Positions 1-6,067 of a stretch of 11,046 nucleotides of DNA are shown here, one piece after another; position 1 is the first letter of the stretch, and each line of letters starts with the position of its first letter. Under the pieces are notes generated by a model. It was given only the letters and a program-made list of their open reading frames with translations, did no database searches and was not told where the DNA came from. The stretch comes from Klebsiella pneumoniae. GTDB lineage: Bacteria; Pseudomonadota; Gammaproteobacteria; Ga0077536. Made by a program: the position numbers and the translations under genes. The stretch is taken from contig CAMCBY010000090.1 of NCBI GenBank assembly GCA_945873015.1, positions 1 to 11,046 of the forward strand. The letters are read 5' to 3'.

Positions 1-760
1 AGACCGGACAGGCCTGCGGTTTGCCCTCGAACTCGACACGCCAGGCGCGGCGGAATTCACGTGTGGCCGCTTCATCCAGAGGAAACTCGCGGGCGGGCAA
101 TACCGCCACCGATTCGATTTCGTCGGTTGAGCGCTGCGTTTCCAGATCAAACAGGCGCAGGGTTTCGATTTCATCGTCGAACAGGTCGATTCGAAACGGC
201 GTTTCGGTGCCCATCGGAAAGACATCGATGACCGAGCCGCGCACTGCAAAGTCGCCATGTTCAGCCACCTGCGATTGCGCGCGATAACCAGCAGCATCGA
301 GACGCCGCCGAAACGCATCGCGATCGAGCTTCTCACCGCGCTTTAAATGAAAAGCACGGCCTTCGAGCCAGCTCCGTGGCGGTAGACGATGCAAGGCAGT
401 CTGCACCGCAAGGATCACCACGCCACGCGCCAGGGTCGGCAGCGCCGACAAGGTCGCGATGCGCTCGGAGGTGATGTCCTGATAGGGGCTGAAGCGGTCG
501 TAGGGCAGCGTCTCCCAATCCGGCAGATTAAGGCGCGGCAGGTCGGGCGCGAAAAATCCTATCTCGTGTTCGAAACGCGCGGCGGCGGCCGCGTCGGCCG
601 TGATCACAATGACCGGCCCTTGCCAGGCTGCAGCATTGGTCGCGATAGCCAAAGTGCGCGCGCCACCATACAGGCGCGACCAGTGCGCGATATGTCCCGG
701 TGACGGTGGTGAGGCCGCGTGCAGCGGACTCCAACGAACAGCGTTGTCTGTCATTGCCAT
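1..760 (-). CDS. mfd: Transcription-repair coupling factor Mfd, N-terminal part (cut by window edge)
   Basis: Mfd displaces RNA polymerase stalled at DNA lesions and recruits UvrA, coupling excision repair to transcription in the cytoplasm. The minus frame is open for 253 codons to the window edge and matches the UvrB-like N-terminal module (domains D1a/D2/D1b) of Mfd throughout. Landmarks are DWETLPYDRFSPYQD (residues 81-95), EHGDFAVRGSVIDVFPMG (167-184) and LFDDEIETLRLFD (193-205), all close to my memory of the E. coli protein. The polymerase-interaction domain and the RecG-like translocase motor lie outside the window. I chose ATG at 760; an in-frame ATG at 754 is equally possible. A GGGGAA at 778-773 is the only ribosome-binding candidate and sits rather far from either. 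The pyrF stop is 27 nt upstream, so co-transcription is likely. Identity is very secure; the exact start is not. Confidence 0.95.
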   Translation of the reverse strand, partial: MAMTDNAVRWSPLHAASPPSPGHIAHWSRLYGGARTLAIATNAAAWQGPVIVITADAAAAARFEHEIGFFAPDLPRLNLPDWETLPYDRFSPYQDITSERIATLSALPTLARGVVILAVQTALHRLPPRSWLEGRAFHLKRGEKLDRDAFRRRLDAAGYRAQSQVAEHGDFAVRGSVIDVFPMGTETPFRIDLFDDEIETLRLFDLETQRSTDEIESVAVLPAREFPLDEAATREFRRAWRVEFEGKPQACPV

Positions 761-787
761 GGCCGCGTGTTGTTCCCCATCAGCGAC

Positions 788-1504
788 TCACGCATCACGG
801 CGTGCGGCGATAATTTCAGCATTGATGGCCGCCAGCGCGGCGAGCGGATCGCTGGCCTGCGTGACGGGCCGTCCAACCACCAGGTAGGACGCGCCGGCAC
901 TGATGGCGGCGCCGGGCGTTGCCACGCGCACCTGGTCGTCGGCGGCGCTGGCCGCGGGACGCACGCCGGGCGTGATGAGTTTGAAACCTGCGCCGCGCTC
1001 GGCGCGCAATAGCCCTATCTCGAGCGGCGAACACACCACACCGTCGAGTCCCGCATGTTCGGTCAAGGCGGCGAGGCGCGCCACCTGGCCAGCGATGGAA
1101 CCCGCCACCCCGACTGCGTGTAAGGTGGTTTCGTCGATGCTGGTCAGCACGGTCACCGCAATCAACAGCGGCCGCTCTTGTCCGTCCCCGAGTGCGCTGC
1201 GCGCGGCGCGCAACATCGCTTCACCGCCGGCGGCATGCACGTTCATCATCCACACCCCAAGATCAGCGGCCGCACGACAGGCGCCGGCAACGGTGTTCGG
1301 AATGTCGTGAAATTTGAGATCGAGAAACACCGCAAAATCGCGTGCGACCAGCTCCCGCACGACTGCCGGGCCGGCACTGGTAAATAACTCCTTGCCGACC
1401 TTGAGCCGACACTGCGCCGGGTCCAGTCGTTCCGCCAGTGCCAACGCTGCGCGGGCGTCGGCGAAATCGAGGGCAACGATGAGAGGTTTATCTAAATCGG
1501 TCAT
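788..1504 (-). CDS. pyrF: Orotidine 5'-phosphate decarboxylase
   Basis: PyrF catalyses the last step of de novo pyrimidine synthesis, decarboxylating OMP to UMP in the cytoplasm. The 238-residue protein has the usual length of the bacterial TIM-barrel enzyme. The catalytic DxKxxD motif is intact: D62, K64 and D67 within LDLKFHDIPNTV (61-72). D13 in the first strand (VALDF) and K35 (RLKVGKELF) are also in place. The phosphate-binding segments TPGVRP and VVGRPVTQASDP stand near the C-terminus. The ATG at 1504 begins directly with the first barrel strand, so a longer form is unlikely. No convincing Shine-Dalgarno precedes it; the 56-nt gap to lapB carries a GC-rich hairpin instead. It lies between lapB and mfd, all co-directional. 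Its role is metabolically separate from its neighbours, and grouping with lapAB is common in gammaproteobacteria. Confidence 0.97.
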   Translation of the reverse strand: MTDLDKPLIVALDFADARAALALAERLDPAQCRLKVGKELFTSAGPAVVRELVARDFAVFLDLKFHDIPNTVAGACRAAADLGVWMMNVHAAGGEAMLRAARSALGDGQERPLLIAVTVLTSIDETTLHAVGVAGSIAGQVARLAALTEHAGLDGVVCSPLEIGLLRAERGAGFKLITPGVRPAASAADDQVRVATPGAAISAGASYLVVGRPVTQASDPLAALAAINAEIIAARRDA

Positions 1505-1525
1505 GGGTCGGGTACTGTAATGAAG

Positions 1526-1545
1526 CCGGCGCGCTCACGCGCCAG
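1526..1545 (-). other. GC-rich stem-loop in lapB-pyrF gap
   Basis: In the transcript sense the sequence is CTGGCGCG-TGAG-CGCGCCGG: an 8-bp stem (one G-U pair) with a 4-nt loop, 15 nt after the lapB stop. The bases that follow (CTTCATTACAG) are not a U-tract, so it does not meet the criteria for an intrinsic terminator. It could protect the lapB 3' end, cause partial attenuation, or influence pyrF translation, since pyrF shows no clear ribosome-binding site. Function is inferred only. Confidence 0.35.
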
Positions 1546-1560
1546 CGAAACCTTCGAGCG

Positions 1561-2748
1561 CTATTCGCCCTCGATGCCGTGGATAGGCTTGACCGAGTTC
1601 CACGATTTGCAACTCGGACAATGCCAGTGCAGTGACCGGCCTTTGAAGCCGCACTTGCCGCACATGTAATTCAATTTCTGCTCGATGAGCCGCGAGGTGA
1701 CTTCCTTCAGCAGCGACAGACTCTCGTGCGCCTCGCCATCGGCGCTGGCCAGTGAATAGGCGATGAGACGGTCGATGCCGCGCACCGTCGGACGTTGTTT
1801 CAACTCATCGACCATGCGCTGCTTGGCCGTATCGACCCCATGCAGTTCATGCAGCATCTCGGCCAGCATCAACACCGGTGTCACGCCGGTACGCAGCGAG
1901 CCGAGTCGCTCGAGGTAGGCCACCAGTTCCGGAATACGATCGAGGCTGCGATAGCACTCGACCAGCGGCACAATCGTTTCCGAGATGAAGGCAATGTTCT
2001 GCGTCTCGATGCGTTGCAGATGACGGATGGCGGCCTCATAGGCGCCGGCGGTCATGGCGAGGCGCGCCTGCATAAGACTCGCACGCACACATTTGTCATC
2101 CACCGCGAGGGCCTGGCGCAAGCGCGCGCTGGCTTCCTCGACATCACCTTCGGTCAACAGCGCGTCAGCCTGCTCACAAAGAAAGTGCGCGCGGCGGTCA
2201 CGCAGATCAGTGTTGCCGAGTTTTTCCAGACGCAAGGTGTATTCCAGCGCCTTGTCCCAGTCGCGTTCCTGCTGATAGATATCCACCAGATGATCGATGG
2301 CCTGGCGTTGATGGGCGCCACTCTCCAATAATTCCTTGAACAGGCTTTCTGCGCGGTCGAGCAGACCCGAACGCATATAGTCGAGGCCGAGTTCGAGTAG
2401 AGCCAGTGCGCGTTGATCGAATTCGAGGCTGGGCCGCGCGACGATGTTCTGATGAATACGGATGGCGCGATCGACTTCACCACGCCGCCGAAACAGATTG
2501 CCGAGGGCCAGATGGGTCTCGACCGTTTCGCTTTCGATCTCGATGGCTTTGATGAAGACTTCGATGGCCTTGTCCGGCCGATCGTTCAGGAGGAAATTGA
2601 GGCCGCGGATATAGTCCGAAGACAGTCCTCCGCTGCTACTGCGCCCGCCGCGCCGCGCGCCGCGATCGCGTCTGCCTATCAACCAGCCCGACAGCGCCGC
2701 CACCGGCAGCAGGCAGACCACCAGCGCGAATAGATATTCAGGTGACAT
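1561..2748 (-). CDS. lapB: Lipopolysaccharide assembly protein LapB (TPR and rubredoxin-type metal-binding)
   Basis: LapB (YciM) is an inner-membrane-anchored cytoplasmic protein that works with FtsH to set the level of LpxC, and so the rate of LPS synthesis. From ATG 2748 the protein has 395 residues, close to the E. coli 389. An N-terminal membrane anchor (about residues 4-25) is followed by the arginine-rich GRRDRGARRGGR. A TPR array starts at LSSDYIRGLNFLLNDRPDKA and includes LALGNLFRRRGEVDRAIRIH. The C-terminal rubredoxin-like knuckle has four cysteines, C363, C366, C377 and C380 (CGKC...CPSC). An in-frame GTG at 2766 would add six residues. I prefer ATG 2748 because it places the anchor at the N-terminus, as in E. 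coli. This start overlaps the lapA stop by 11 nt and has no strong ribosome-binding site, which suggests translational coupling to lapA. Confidence 0.96.
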   Translation of the reverse strand: MSPEYLFALVVCLLPVAALSGWLIGRRDRGARRGGRSSSGGLSSDYIRGLNFLLNDRPDKAIEVFIKAIEIESETVETHLALGNLFRRRGEVDRAIRIHQNIVARPSLEFDQRALALLELGLDYMRSGLLDRAESLFKELLESGAHQRQAIDHLVDIYQQERDWDKALEYTLRLEKLGNTDLRDRRAHFLCEQADALLTEGDVEEASARLRQALAVDDKCVRASLMQARLAMTAGAYEAAIRHLQRIETQNIAFISETIVPLVECYRSLDRIPELVAYLERLGSLRTGVTPVLMLAEMLHELHGVDTAKQRMVDELKQRPTVRGIDRLIAYSLASADGEAHESLSLLKEVTSRLIEQKLNYMCGKCGFKGRSLHWHCPSCKSWNSVKPIHGIEGE

Positions 2749-3031
2749 CTTTGGCGGAGATCGCACGCAGGCTTGCGAGTTCGCGCCCGGCGATCAACTG
2801 ACGACGTTTCAAACGACGGATTTCGGCCGTCTGACGCAGCAGCGTGCTACTCATGACCAGCGCGCCAAGCGCAACACCCAGCACCAGCGAGCCCACCACC
2901 ACCAGCGACAGCTCGACGGTTACCGTACCGGCGAAATAATCCAGCGCGATGTCTTGTTTGTTACGTAAATGGAAAGCGAGACCCGAGAGGGCCACCAGAA
3001 CGGCTATCACCAGATACAGCACACGCGCCAC
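2738..3031 (-). CDS. lapA: Lipopolysaccharide assembly protein LapA (DUF1049 membrane protein)
   Basis: LapA (YciS) is a small inner-membrane protein that associates with LapB in LPS homeostasis. The 97-residue product has two predicted transmembrane helices (about residues 4-20 and 40-60) separated by the short stretch HLRNKQDIALDYFAG. This is the DUF1049 pattern, in which a conserved N and a hydrophobic/aromatic segment follow the first helix. A basic, coiled-coil-like tail (RQTAEIRRLKRRQL) should be cytoplasmic. I chose GTG at 3031 because a perfect AGGAGG (3038-3043) sits six bases upstream. A GTG at 3046 in the same frame would overlap that ribosome-binding site and is unlikely. An ATG between them is in another frame and soon meets a stop. 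The gene overlaps lapB by 11 nt. Family assignment rests on topology, the short motif and the adjacent lapB. Confidence 0.9.
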   Translation of the reverse strand: MARVLYLVIAVLVALSGLAFHLRNKQDIALDYFAGTVTVELSLVVVGSLVLGVALGALVMSSTLLRQTAEIRRLKRRQLIAGRELASLRAISAKDVT

Positions 3032-3139
3032 GGCATTCCTCCTCACCGCCTCAACGAGCGGCGCTGGTCCTTGTGATCAGATGGAAGCCGGCACGCATGA
3101 GGAATGCGGCCGTGTAGCCGCCGCGACCAAAGTGCCTGG
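3032..3139. other. ihfB-lapA intergenic region
   Basis: This 108-nt gap between the ihfB stop and the lapA start contains the lapA ribosome-binding site. I see no good sigma-70 promoter and no U-tract terminator. A weak GCGGC/GCCGC pairing is present near the ihfB end but is too short to call. A 15-codon open frame (3098-3051) has no ribosome-binding site and no conserved feature I recognise. Confidence 0.4.
3038..3043 (-). promoter_or_regulatory. Strong Shine-Dalgarno of lapA
   Basis: AGGAGG in the transcript sense, with a 6-nt spacer (AATGCC) before GTG 3031. It is the strongest ribosome-binding site in the window and decides the lapA start in favour of GTG 3031 over GTG 3046. Confidence 0.75.
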
Positions 3140-3511
3140 TTACGGCTCGTCGTCGTCGTCCAGAAGATCATTGTCGCCATCGGTATCCGGATCGTAGTCC
3201 CGCGCGAGTTTGATCTCAGGCGCGGTTTCCGCCCCCAGATTGACCCGCTCACGCAGTTCTTTGCCGGGCTTGAAGTGCGGCACGTATTTGGCGGGCAGTG
3301 ACACCGGATCACCGGACTTGGGGTTGCGCCCCACGCGCGGCGGACGGTAATGGAGAGAGAAACTGCCAAAGCCGCGAATCTCGATTCGTTCGCCGGTTGC
3401 GAGCGTCTGACCCATATGTTCAAGCATGGTCTTGACCGCTAACTCAACGTCACGATAACCAAGCTGTGACTGCTTACGTACCAACGATTCGATCAGTTCA
3501 GACTTCGTCAT
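3140..3511 (-). CDS. ihfB: Integration host factor subunit beta with acidic C-terminal extension
   Basis: IHF beta pairs with IHF alpha to form the sequence-specific DNA-bending heterodimer of the nucleoid. Residues 1 to about 93 match E. coli IhfB closely: MTKSELIESL at the start, MLEHMGQTLATGERIEIRGFGSFSLHYR (29-56), then GRNPKSGD with the intercalating proline at P64, and KYVPHFKPGKELRERVN (75-91). E. coli IhfB ends at 94 residues. Here the frame continues to 123 with a strongly acidic tail (about 95-123), ending DGDNDLLDDDDEP. ATG 3511 is chosen because it gives the family N-terminus; the in-frame upstream start at 3544 would translate leader sequence within a hairpin. It sits 69 nt downstream of rpsA, the usual gammaproteobacterial arrangement, with a stem-loop in the gap. 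The ribosome-binding site is weak (GAGAAC upstream of ATG). Confidence 0.96.
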   Translation of the reverse strand: MTKSELIESLVRKQSQLGYRDVELAVKTMLEHMGQTLATGERIEIRGFGSFSLHYRPPRVGRNPKSGDPVSLPAKYVPHFKPGKELRERVNLGAETAPEIKLARDYDPDTDGDNDLLDDDDEP

Positions 3512-3543
3512 TATTGTTCTCAACTTGCCTGCGCCGAGGACCA

Positions 3544-3569
3544 CGCGTCCCTGACTGCTCAGGGACGCG
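3544..3569 (-). other. Perfect 11-bp stem-loop between rpsA and ihfB
   Basis: CGCGTCCCTGA (3544-3554) and TCAGGGACGCG (3559-3569) are exact inverse complements around a 4-nt loop. The hairpin starts 11 nt after the rpsA stop and ends 32 nt before the ihfB ATG. In the transcript it is followed by TGGTCCTCGG, not a U-run, so a classical intrinsic terminator is not supported. Plausible roles are stabilising the abundant rpsA mRNA 3' end, a processing point, or attenuation of readthrough into ihfB. Confidence 0.5.
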
Positions 3570-3580
3570 CGCGCAGAGAC

Positions 3581-5248
3581 TTACTTATCGAGCTGCTCTT
3601 TCAGCAGATCACCAAGCGTCGTGCGAGTACCGTCGTTGTCGGAACTGTACTCCTGCAGGGCAGCCTGCTCTTCCTCGCTCTCTTTGGCCTTGATTGAGAG
3701 GTTGACCACGCGGCGCTTGCGGTCGACGCCGACGATCAGCGCCTCCACTTCTTCGCCTTCACGCAACACTTTGCGCGCATCATCGACCGCGTCGATGGAG
3801 ATTTCGGACGCGCGCAGCGAGCCCTCTACACCTTCCGCCAGATCGATAGTTGCACCCTTGGCATCAACCGCCACAATCTTGCCGACCACGATCACACCCT
3901 TGCCATGCTGAGCGAGGTAGGTCGAGAACGGGTCCTGGGCGAGCTGTTTGACGCCGAGCGAAATACGCTCGCGTTCGGCATCGACGGCAAGCACCACAGT
4001 CTCGAGCTCGTCGCCCTTCTTGTAGTTGCGCACCACTTCTTCGCCGGGCAGATCCCACGACAGGTCGGACAGATGCACCAGACCGTCGATACCGCCATCG
4101 AGACCGATGAAAATACCGAAGTCGGTGATCGACTTGATCTTGCCGACCACACGCTCACCCTTGTTATGGGTAGCGGCAAATTCTTCCCACGGATTGGAAC
4201 GGCACTGCTTCATGCCGAGCGAAATACGACGACGCTCTTCGTCGATATCGAGCACCATGACTTCGACTTCTTCGCCAAGATGCACAACCTTGGACGGATG
4301 CACGTTCTTGTTGGTCCAATCCATCTCGGACACGTGCACCAGACCTTCGACACCCTCTTCGATTTCGACGAAGCAGCCGTAATCGGCGATGTTCGAAACC
4401 TTGCCGAACAGGCGTGAGTGTTCTGGATAGCGACGCGCGATATCGACCCACGGGTCGTCGCCGAGCTGCTTGAGGCCTAAGGAAACACGCTGACGCTCGC
4501 GATCGAACTTCAACACTTTCACTTCGATCTCATCGCCGATGTTGACCACTTCCGACGGATGCTTGACGCGACGCCATGCCATGTCGGTGATGTGCAGCAG
4601 GCCGTCGATGCCACCGAGGTCGATAAACGCACCGTAGTCGGTGAGATTCTTGACCAAACCCTTGATGGTTGAACCTTCGTTCAGACCTTCGAGCAACGCT
4701 TCGCGCTCGGCCGAGTTTTCGCTCTCCACCACCGCACGGCGCGACACCACGACGTTGTTGCGGCGACGGTCAACCTTGATGACCTTGAATTCGAGCGGCT
4801 TGCCTTCCAGGTAGCTGGTATCGCGCACCGGACGCACGTCGACCAGCGAACCGGGCAGGAACGCACGGATGGTGCTGATGTCGACGGTGAAACCGCCCTT
4901 GACCTTGTCGCTGATGATACCGATGACGGTTTCGTTGGTTTCGCAGGCCTTCTCGAGTTCTTCCCAAGCCTTGGCGCGCTTGGCCTTGTCGCGCGACAAA
5001 CGGGTTTCGCCATAGCCGTCTTCGACTGCGTCCAGTGCGACGTCGATCTCGTCGCCCACCTTGACGTCTACGTCGCCGGCATTGTTACGAAACTGCTCGA
5101 GCGGAATGACACCCTCGGACTTCAATCCGGCATTCACGACCACGAAATCCGAACGGATCTCGACGATGATGCCCTTGACGATGGTGCCGGGCCGCATCTT
5201 GGCTGCGACCTGACTCTCTTCGAATAATTCTGCGAAACTTTCCGCCAT
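3581..5248 (-). CDS. rpsA: 30S ribosomal protein S1
   Basis: S1 binds and unfolds mRNA leaders on the 30S subunit and is needed to initiate translation on most structured messages in gammaproteobacteria. The 555-residue product (E. coli 557) contains six S1/OB-fold repeats, at about 20-87, 104-171, 191-259, 276-346, 363-433 and 450-519. The RNA-binding repeats show the typical cores NLTDYGAFIDLGGIDGLLHI, NIADYGCFVEIEEGVEGLVH and SITDFGIFIGLDGGIDGLVH. The N-terminal MAESFAELFEES is the ribosome (S2)-docking segment seen in E. coli. This places the start at ATG 5248 rather than at the upstream in-frame TTG 5290 or ATG 5287. Only a weak AAAGA precedes the ATG, a known trait of autoregulated rpsA messages. 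It follows cmk after 120 nt, the normal neighbour. The short polar C-terminal tail (TTLGDLLKEQLDK) differs from E. coli, as expected for this variable end. Confidence 0.98.
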   Translation of the reverse strand: MAESFAELFEESQVAAKMRPGTIVKGIIVEIRSDFVVVNAGLKSEGVIPLEQFRNNAGDVDVKVGDEIDVALDAVEDGYGETRLSRDKAKRAKAWEELEKACETNETVIGIISDKVKGGFTVDISTIRAFLPGSLVDVRPVRDTSYLEGKPLEFKVIKVDRRRNNVVVSRRAVVESENSAEREALLEGLNEGSTIKGLVKNLTDYGAFIDLGGIDGLLHITDMAWRRVKHPSEVVNIGDEIEVKVLKFDRERQRVSLGLKQLGDDPWVDIARRYPEHSRLFGKVSNIADYGCFVEIEEGVEGLVHVSEMDWTNKNVHPSKVVHLGEEVEVMVLDIDEERRRISLGMKQCRSNPWEEFAATHNKGERVVGKIKSITDFGIFIGLDGGIDGLVHLSDLSWDLPGEEVVRNYKKGDELETVVLAVDAERERISLGVKQLAQDPFSTYLAQHGKGVIVVGKIVAVDAKGATIDLAEGVEGSLRASEISIDAVDDARKVLREGEEVEALIVGVDRKRRVVNLSIKAKESEEEQAALQEYSSDNDGTRTTLGDLLKEQLDK

Positions 5249-5325
5249 AATCTTTTGTTGAACGAAAGTCTGTCGCGCCGCGGCCATCAAGGCTGGGCTA
5301 ATGTCAGACCTTGCCGTCTCCTAGC

Positions 5326-5339
5326 TTAAGTTAAGTTAA
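5326..5339. repeat. TTAAG pentamer tandem repeat in rpsA upstream region
   Basis: TTAAGTTAAGTTAA on the plus strand: nearly three copies of a 5-nt unit, and the most AT-rich spot in an otherwise GC-rich window. It lies about 80 nt upstream of the rpsA ATG. It could be part of a promoter or an A/T-tract element, but nothing in the sequence proves that. Confidence 0.6.
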
Positions 5340-5343
5340 TCGG

Positions 5344-5358
5344 AAGGCCTTTGGCCTT
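5344..5358 (-). other. Small stem-loop after cmk
   Basis: AAGGCC and GGCCTT pair exactly around a 3-nt loop, about 10 nt after the cmk stop. The transcript continues CCGATTAACTTAACTT, which is AT-rich but not a U-run. It could be a weak terminator or mRNA 3' end between cmk and rpsA; the stem is only 6 bp. Confidence 0.35.
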
Positions 5359-5368
5359 GGCATGTCCT

Positions 5369-6067
5369 TCAGGACGCCGCGCCGTTGGCCAGACCTGCTT
5401 CACGCACCAGACGTTTAACATGCAGAACCACGGCGGCGATATCGCTATCGGTCGTGTCGAGAATGATGGCGTCGGTTGCTGGCTTGAGAGGGGAGATGGA
5501 ACGCTGTTCGTCGCGACGATCCCGCTCGGCGATGTCCCCTAAAAGCTGCGGGAGGTTAACACCCATTCCTTTTTCATTCAATTGCTTGTAGCGCCTCCGC
5601 GCCCGTTCCTCGACACTCGCGGTGAGATAGATCTTGAGGTCGGCGGTGGGGAACACCACGGTGCCCATATCGCGGCCGTCGGCGACCAGGCCGGGCATCT
5701 GCTGGAAGGCATGTTGACGCTCTAGCAGCGCCGCGCGTACCGGCCCGAGGGCCGCGACCTGCGAGGCACGGGCACCGGCAACCTCGCTGCGAATGAGGTC
5801 AGTGACGTCGCTGCCATCGAGCAGCACACGCGTGTCGTCCTGTCCCTCGACAAATTCCACCGGCAGTCGAGCGGCCAATAAGGCGACCGCATCGGCATCG
5901 TCCAGCGCCACCCCTTTGAGCAGAGCGAAATGCGCCGTCACGCGATAAAGGGCACCGGAATCAAGTAGATGCCAGCCCAGCCAAGCCTTGATCAGACGTG
6001 CCAGTGTGCCCTTGCCGGTGCCACTCGGGCCATCGATGGTGATGACCGGCGCTGCGCTCGGCACCAT
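5369..6067 (-). CDS. cmk: (d)CMP kinase (cytidylate kinase)
   Basis: Cmk phosphorylates CMP and dCMP with ATP to the diphosphates, recycling pyrimidine nucleotides in the cytoplasm. The 232-residue protein is typical of the bacterial family (E. coli about 227). The P-loop GPSGTGKG occupies residues 13-20 and is followed by DSGALYR (36-42), a conserved nucleotide-binding segment. DGRDMGTVVFP (130-140) and the lid/arginine region ERDRRDEQRSISPLKPA (181-197) complete the family signature. ATG 6067 shares its A with the aroA stop (TGATG), a one-base overlap typical of coupled translation. GGATAA lies seven bases upstream as the ribosome-binding site. It sits between aroA and rpsA, the standard gammaproteobacterial order. 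Confidence 0.97.
   Translation of the reverse strand: MVPSAAPVITIDGPSGTGKGTLARLIKAWLGWHLLDSGALYRVTAHFALLKGVALDDADAVALLAARLPVEFVEGQDDTRVLLDGSDVTDLIRSEVAGARASQVAALGPVRAALLERQHAFQQMPGLVADGRDMGTVVFPTADLKIYLTASVEERARRRYKQLNEKGMGVNLPQLLGDIAERDRRDEQRSISPLKPATDAIILDTTDSDIAAVVLHVKRLVREAGLANGAAS

Larger units (their letters stand above)
5249..5368 (-). promoter_or_regulatory. rpsA leader / cmk-rpsA intergenic region
   Basis: This 120-nt gap probably contains the rpsA leader and possibly a promoter. It holds a small hairpin next to the cmk stop, a locally AT-rich segment with the pentamer repeat TTAAC in transcript sense, and an AGGAGA too far upstream of any rpsA start to serve as its ribosome-binding site. 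I cannot point to a convincing -35/-10 pair. The weak site before ATG 5248 fits the S1 autoregulation known in E. coli, but that is inference. Confidence 0.45.

Noticed and set aside
1795..2331. Plus-strand open frame (178 codons) opposite lapB
   Set aside because: Antisense to conserved TPR coding sequence, with no family resemblance and no ribosome-binding site; a composition artefact.
3051..3098. 15-codon minus-strand frame in the ihfB-lapA gap, a possible leader peptide
   Set aside because: No ribosome-binding site, no runs of a regulatory codon and no paired attenuator hairpin.
3512..3544. Upstream start for ihfB at 3544
   Set aside because: It would add 11 residues absent from the family and translate the base of the hairpin; ATG 3511 gives the exact family N-terminus.
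3905..4417. Plus-strand open frame (170 codons) opposite rpsA
   Set aside because: Antisense to conserved S1 repeats; its apparent internal repetition mirrors the S1 domains.
5249..5290. Upstream starts for rpsA (TTG 5290, ATG 5287)
   Set aside because: They add residues before the conserved MAESFAELFEES, which is the N-terminus of S1 in relatives; no ribosome-binding site at suitable spacing.
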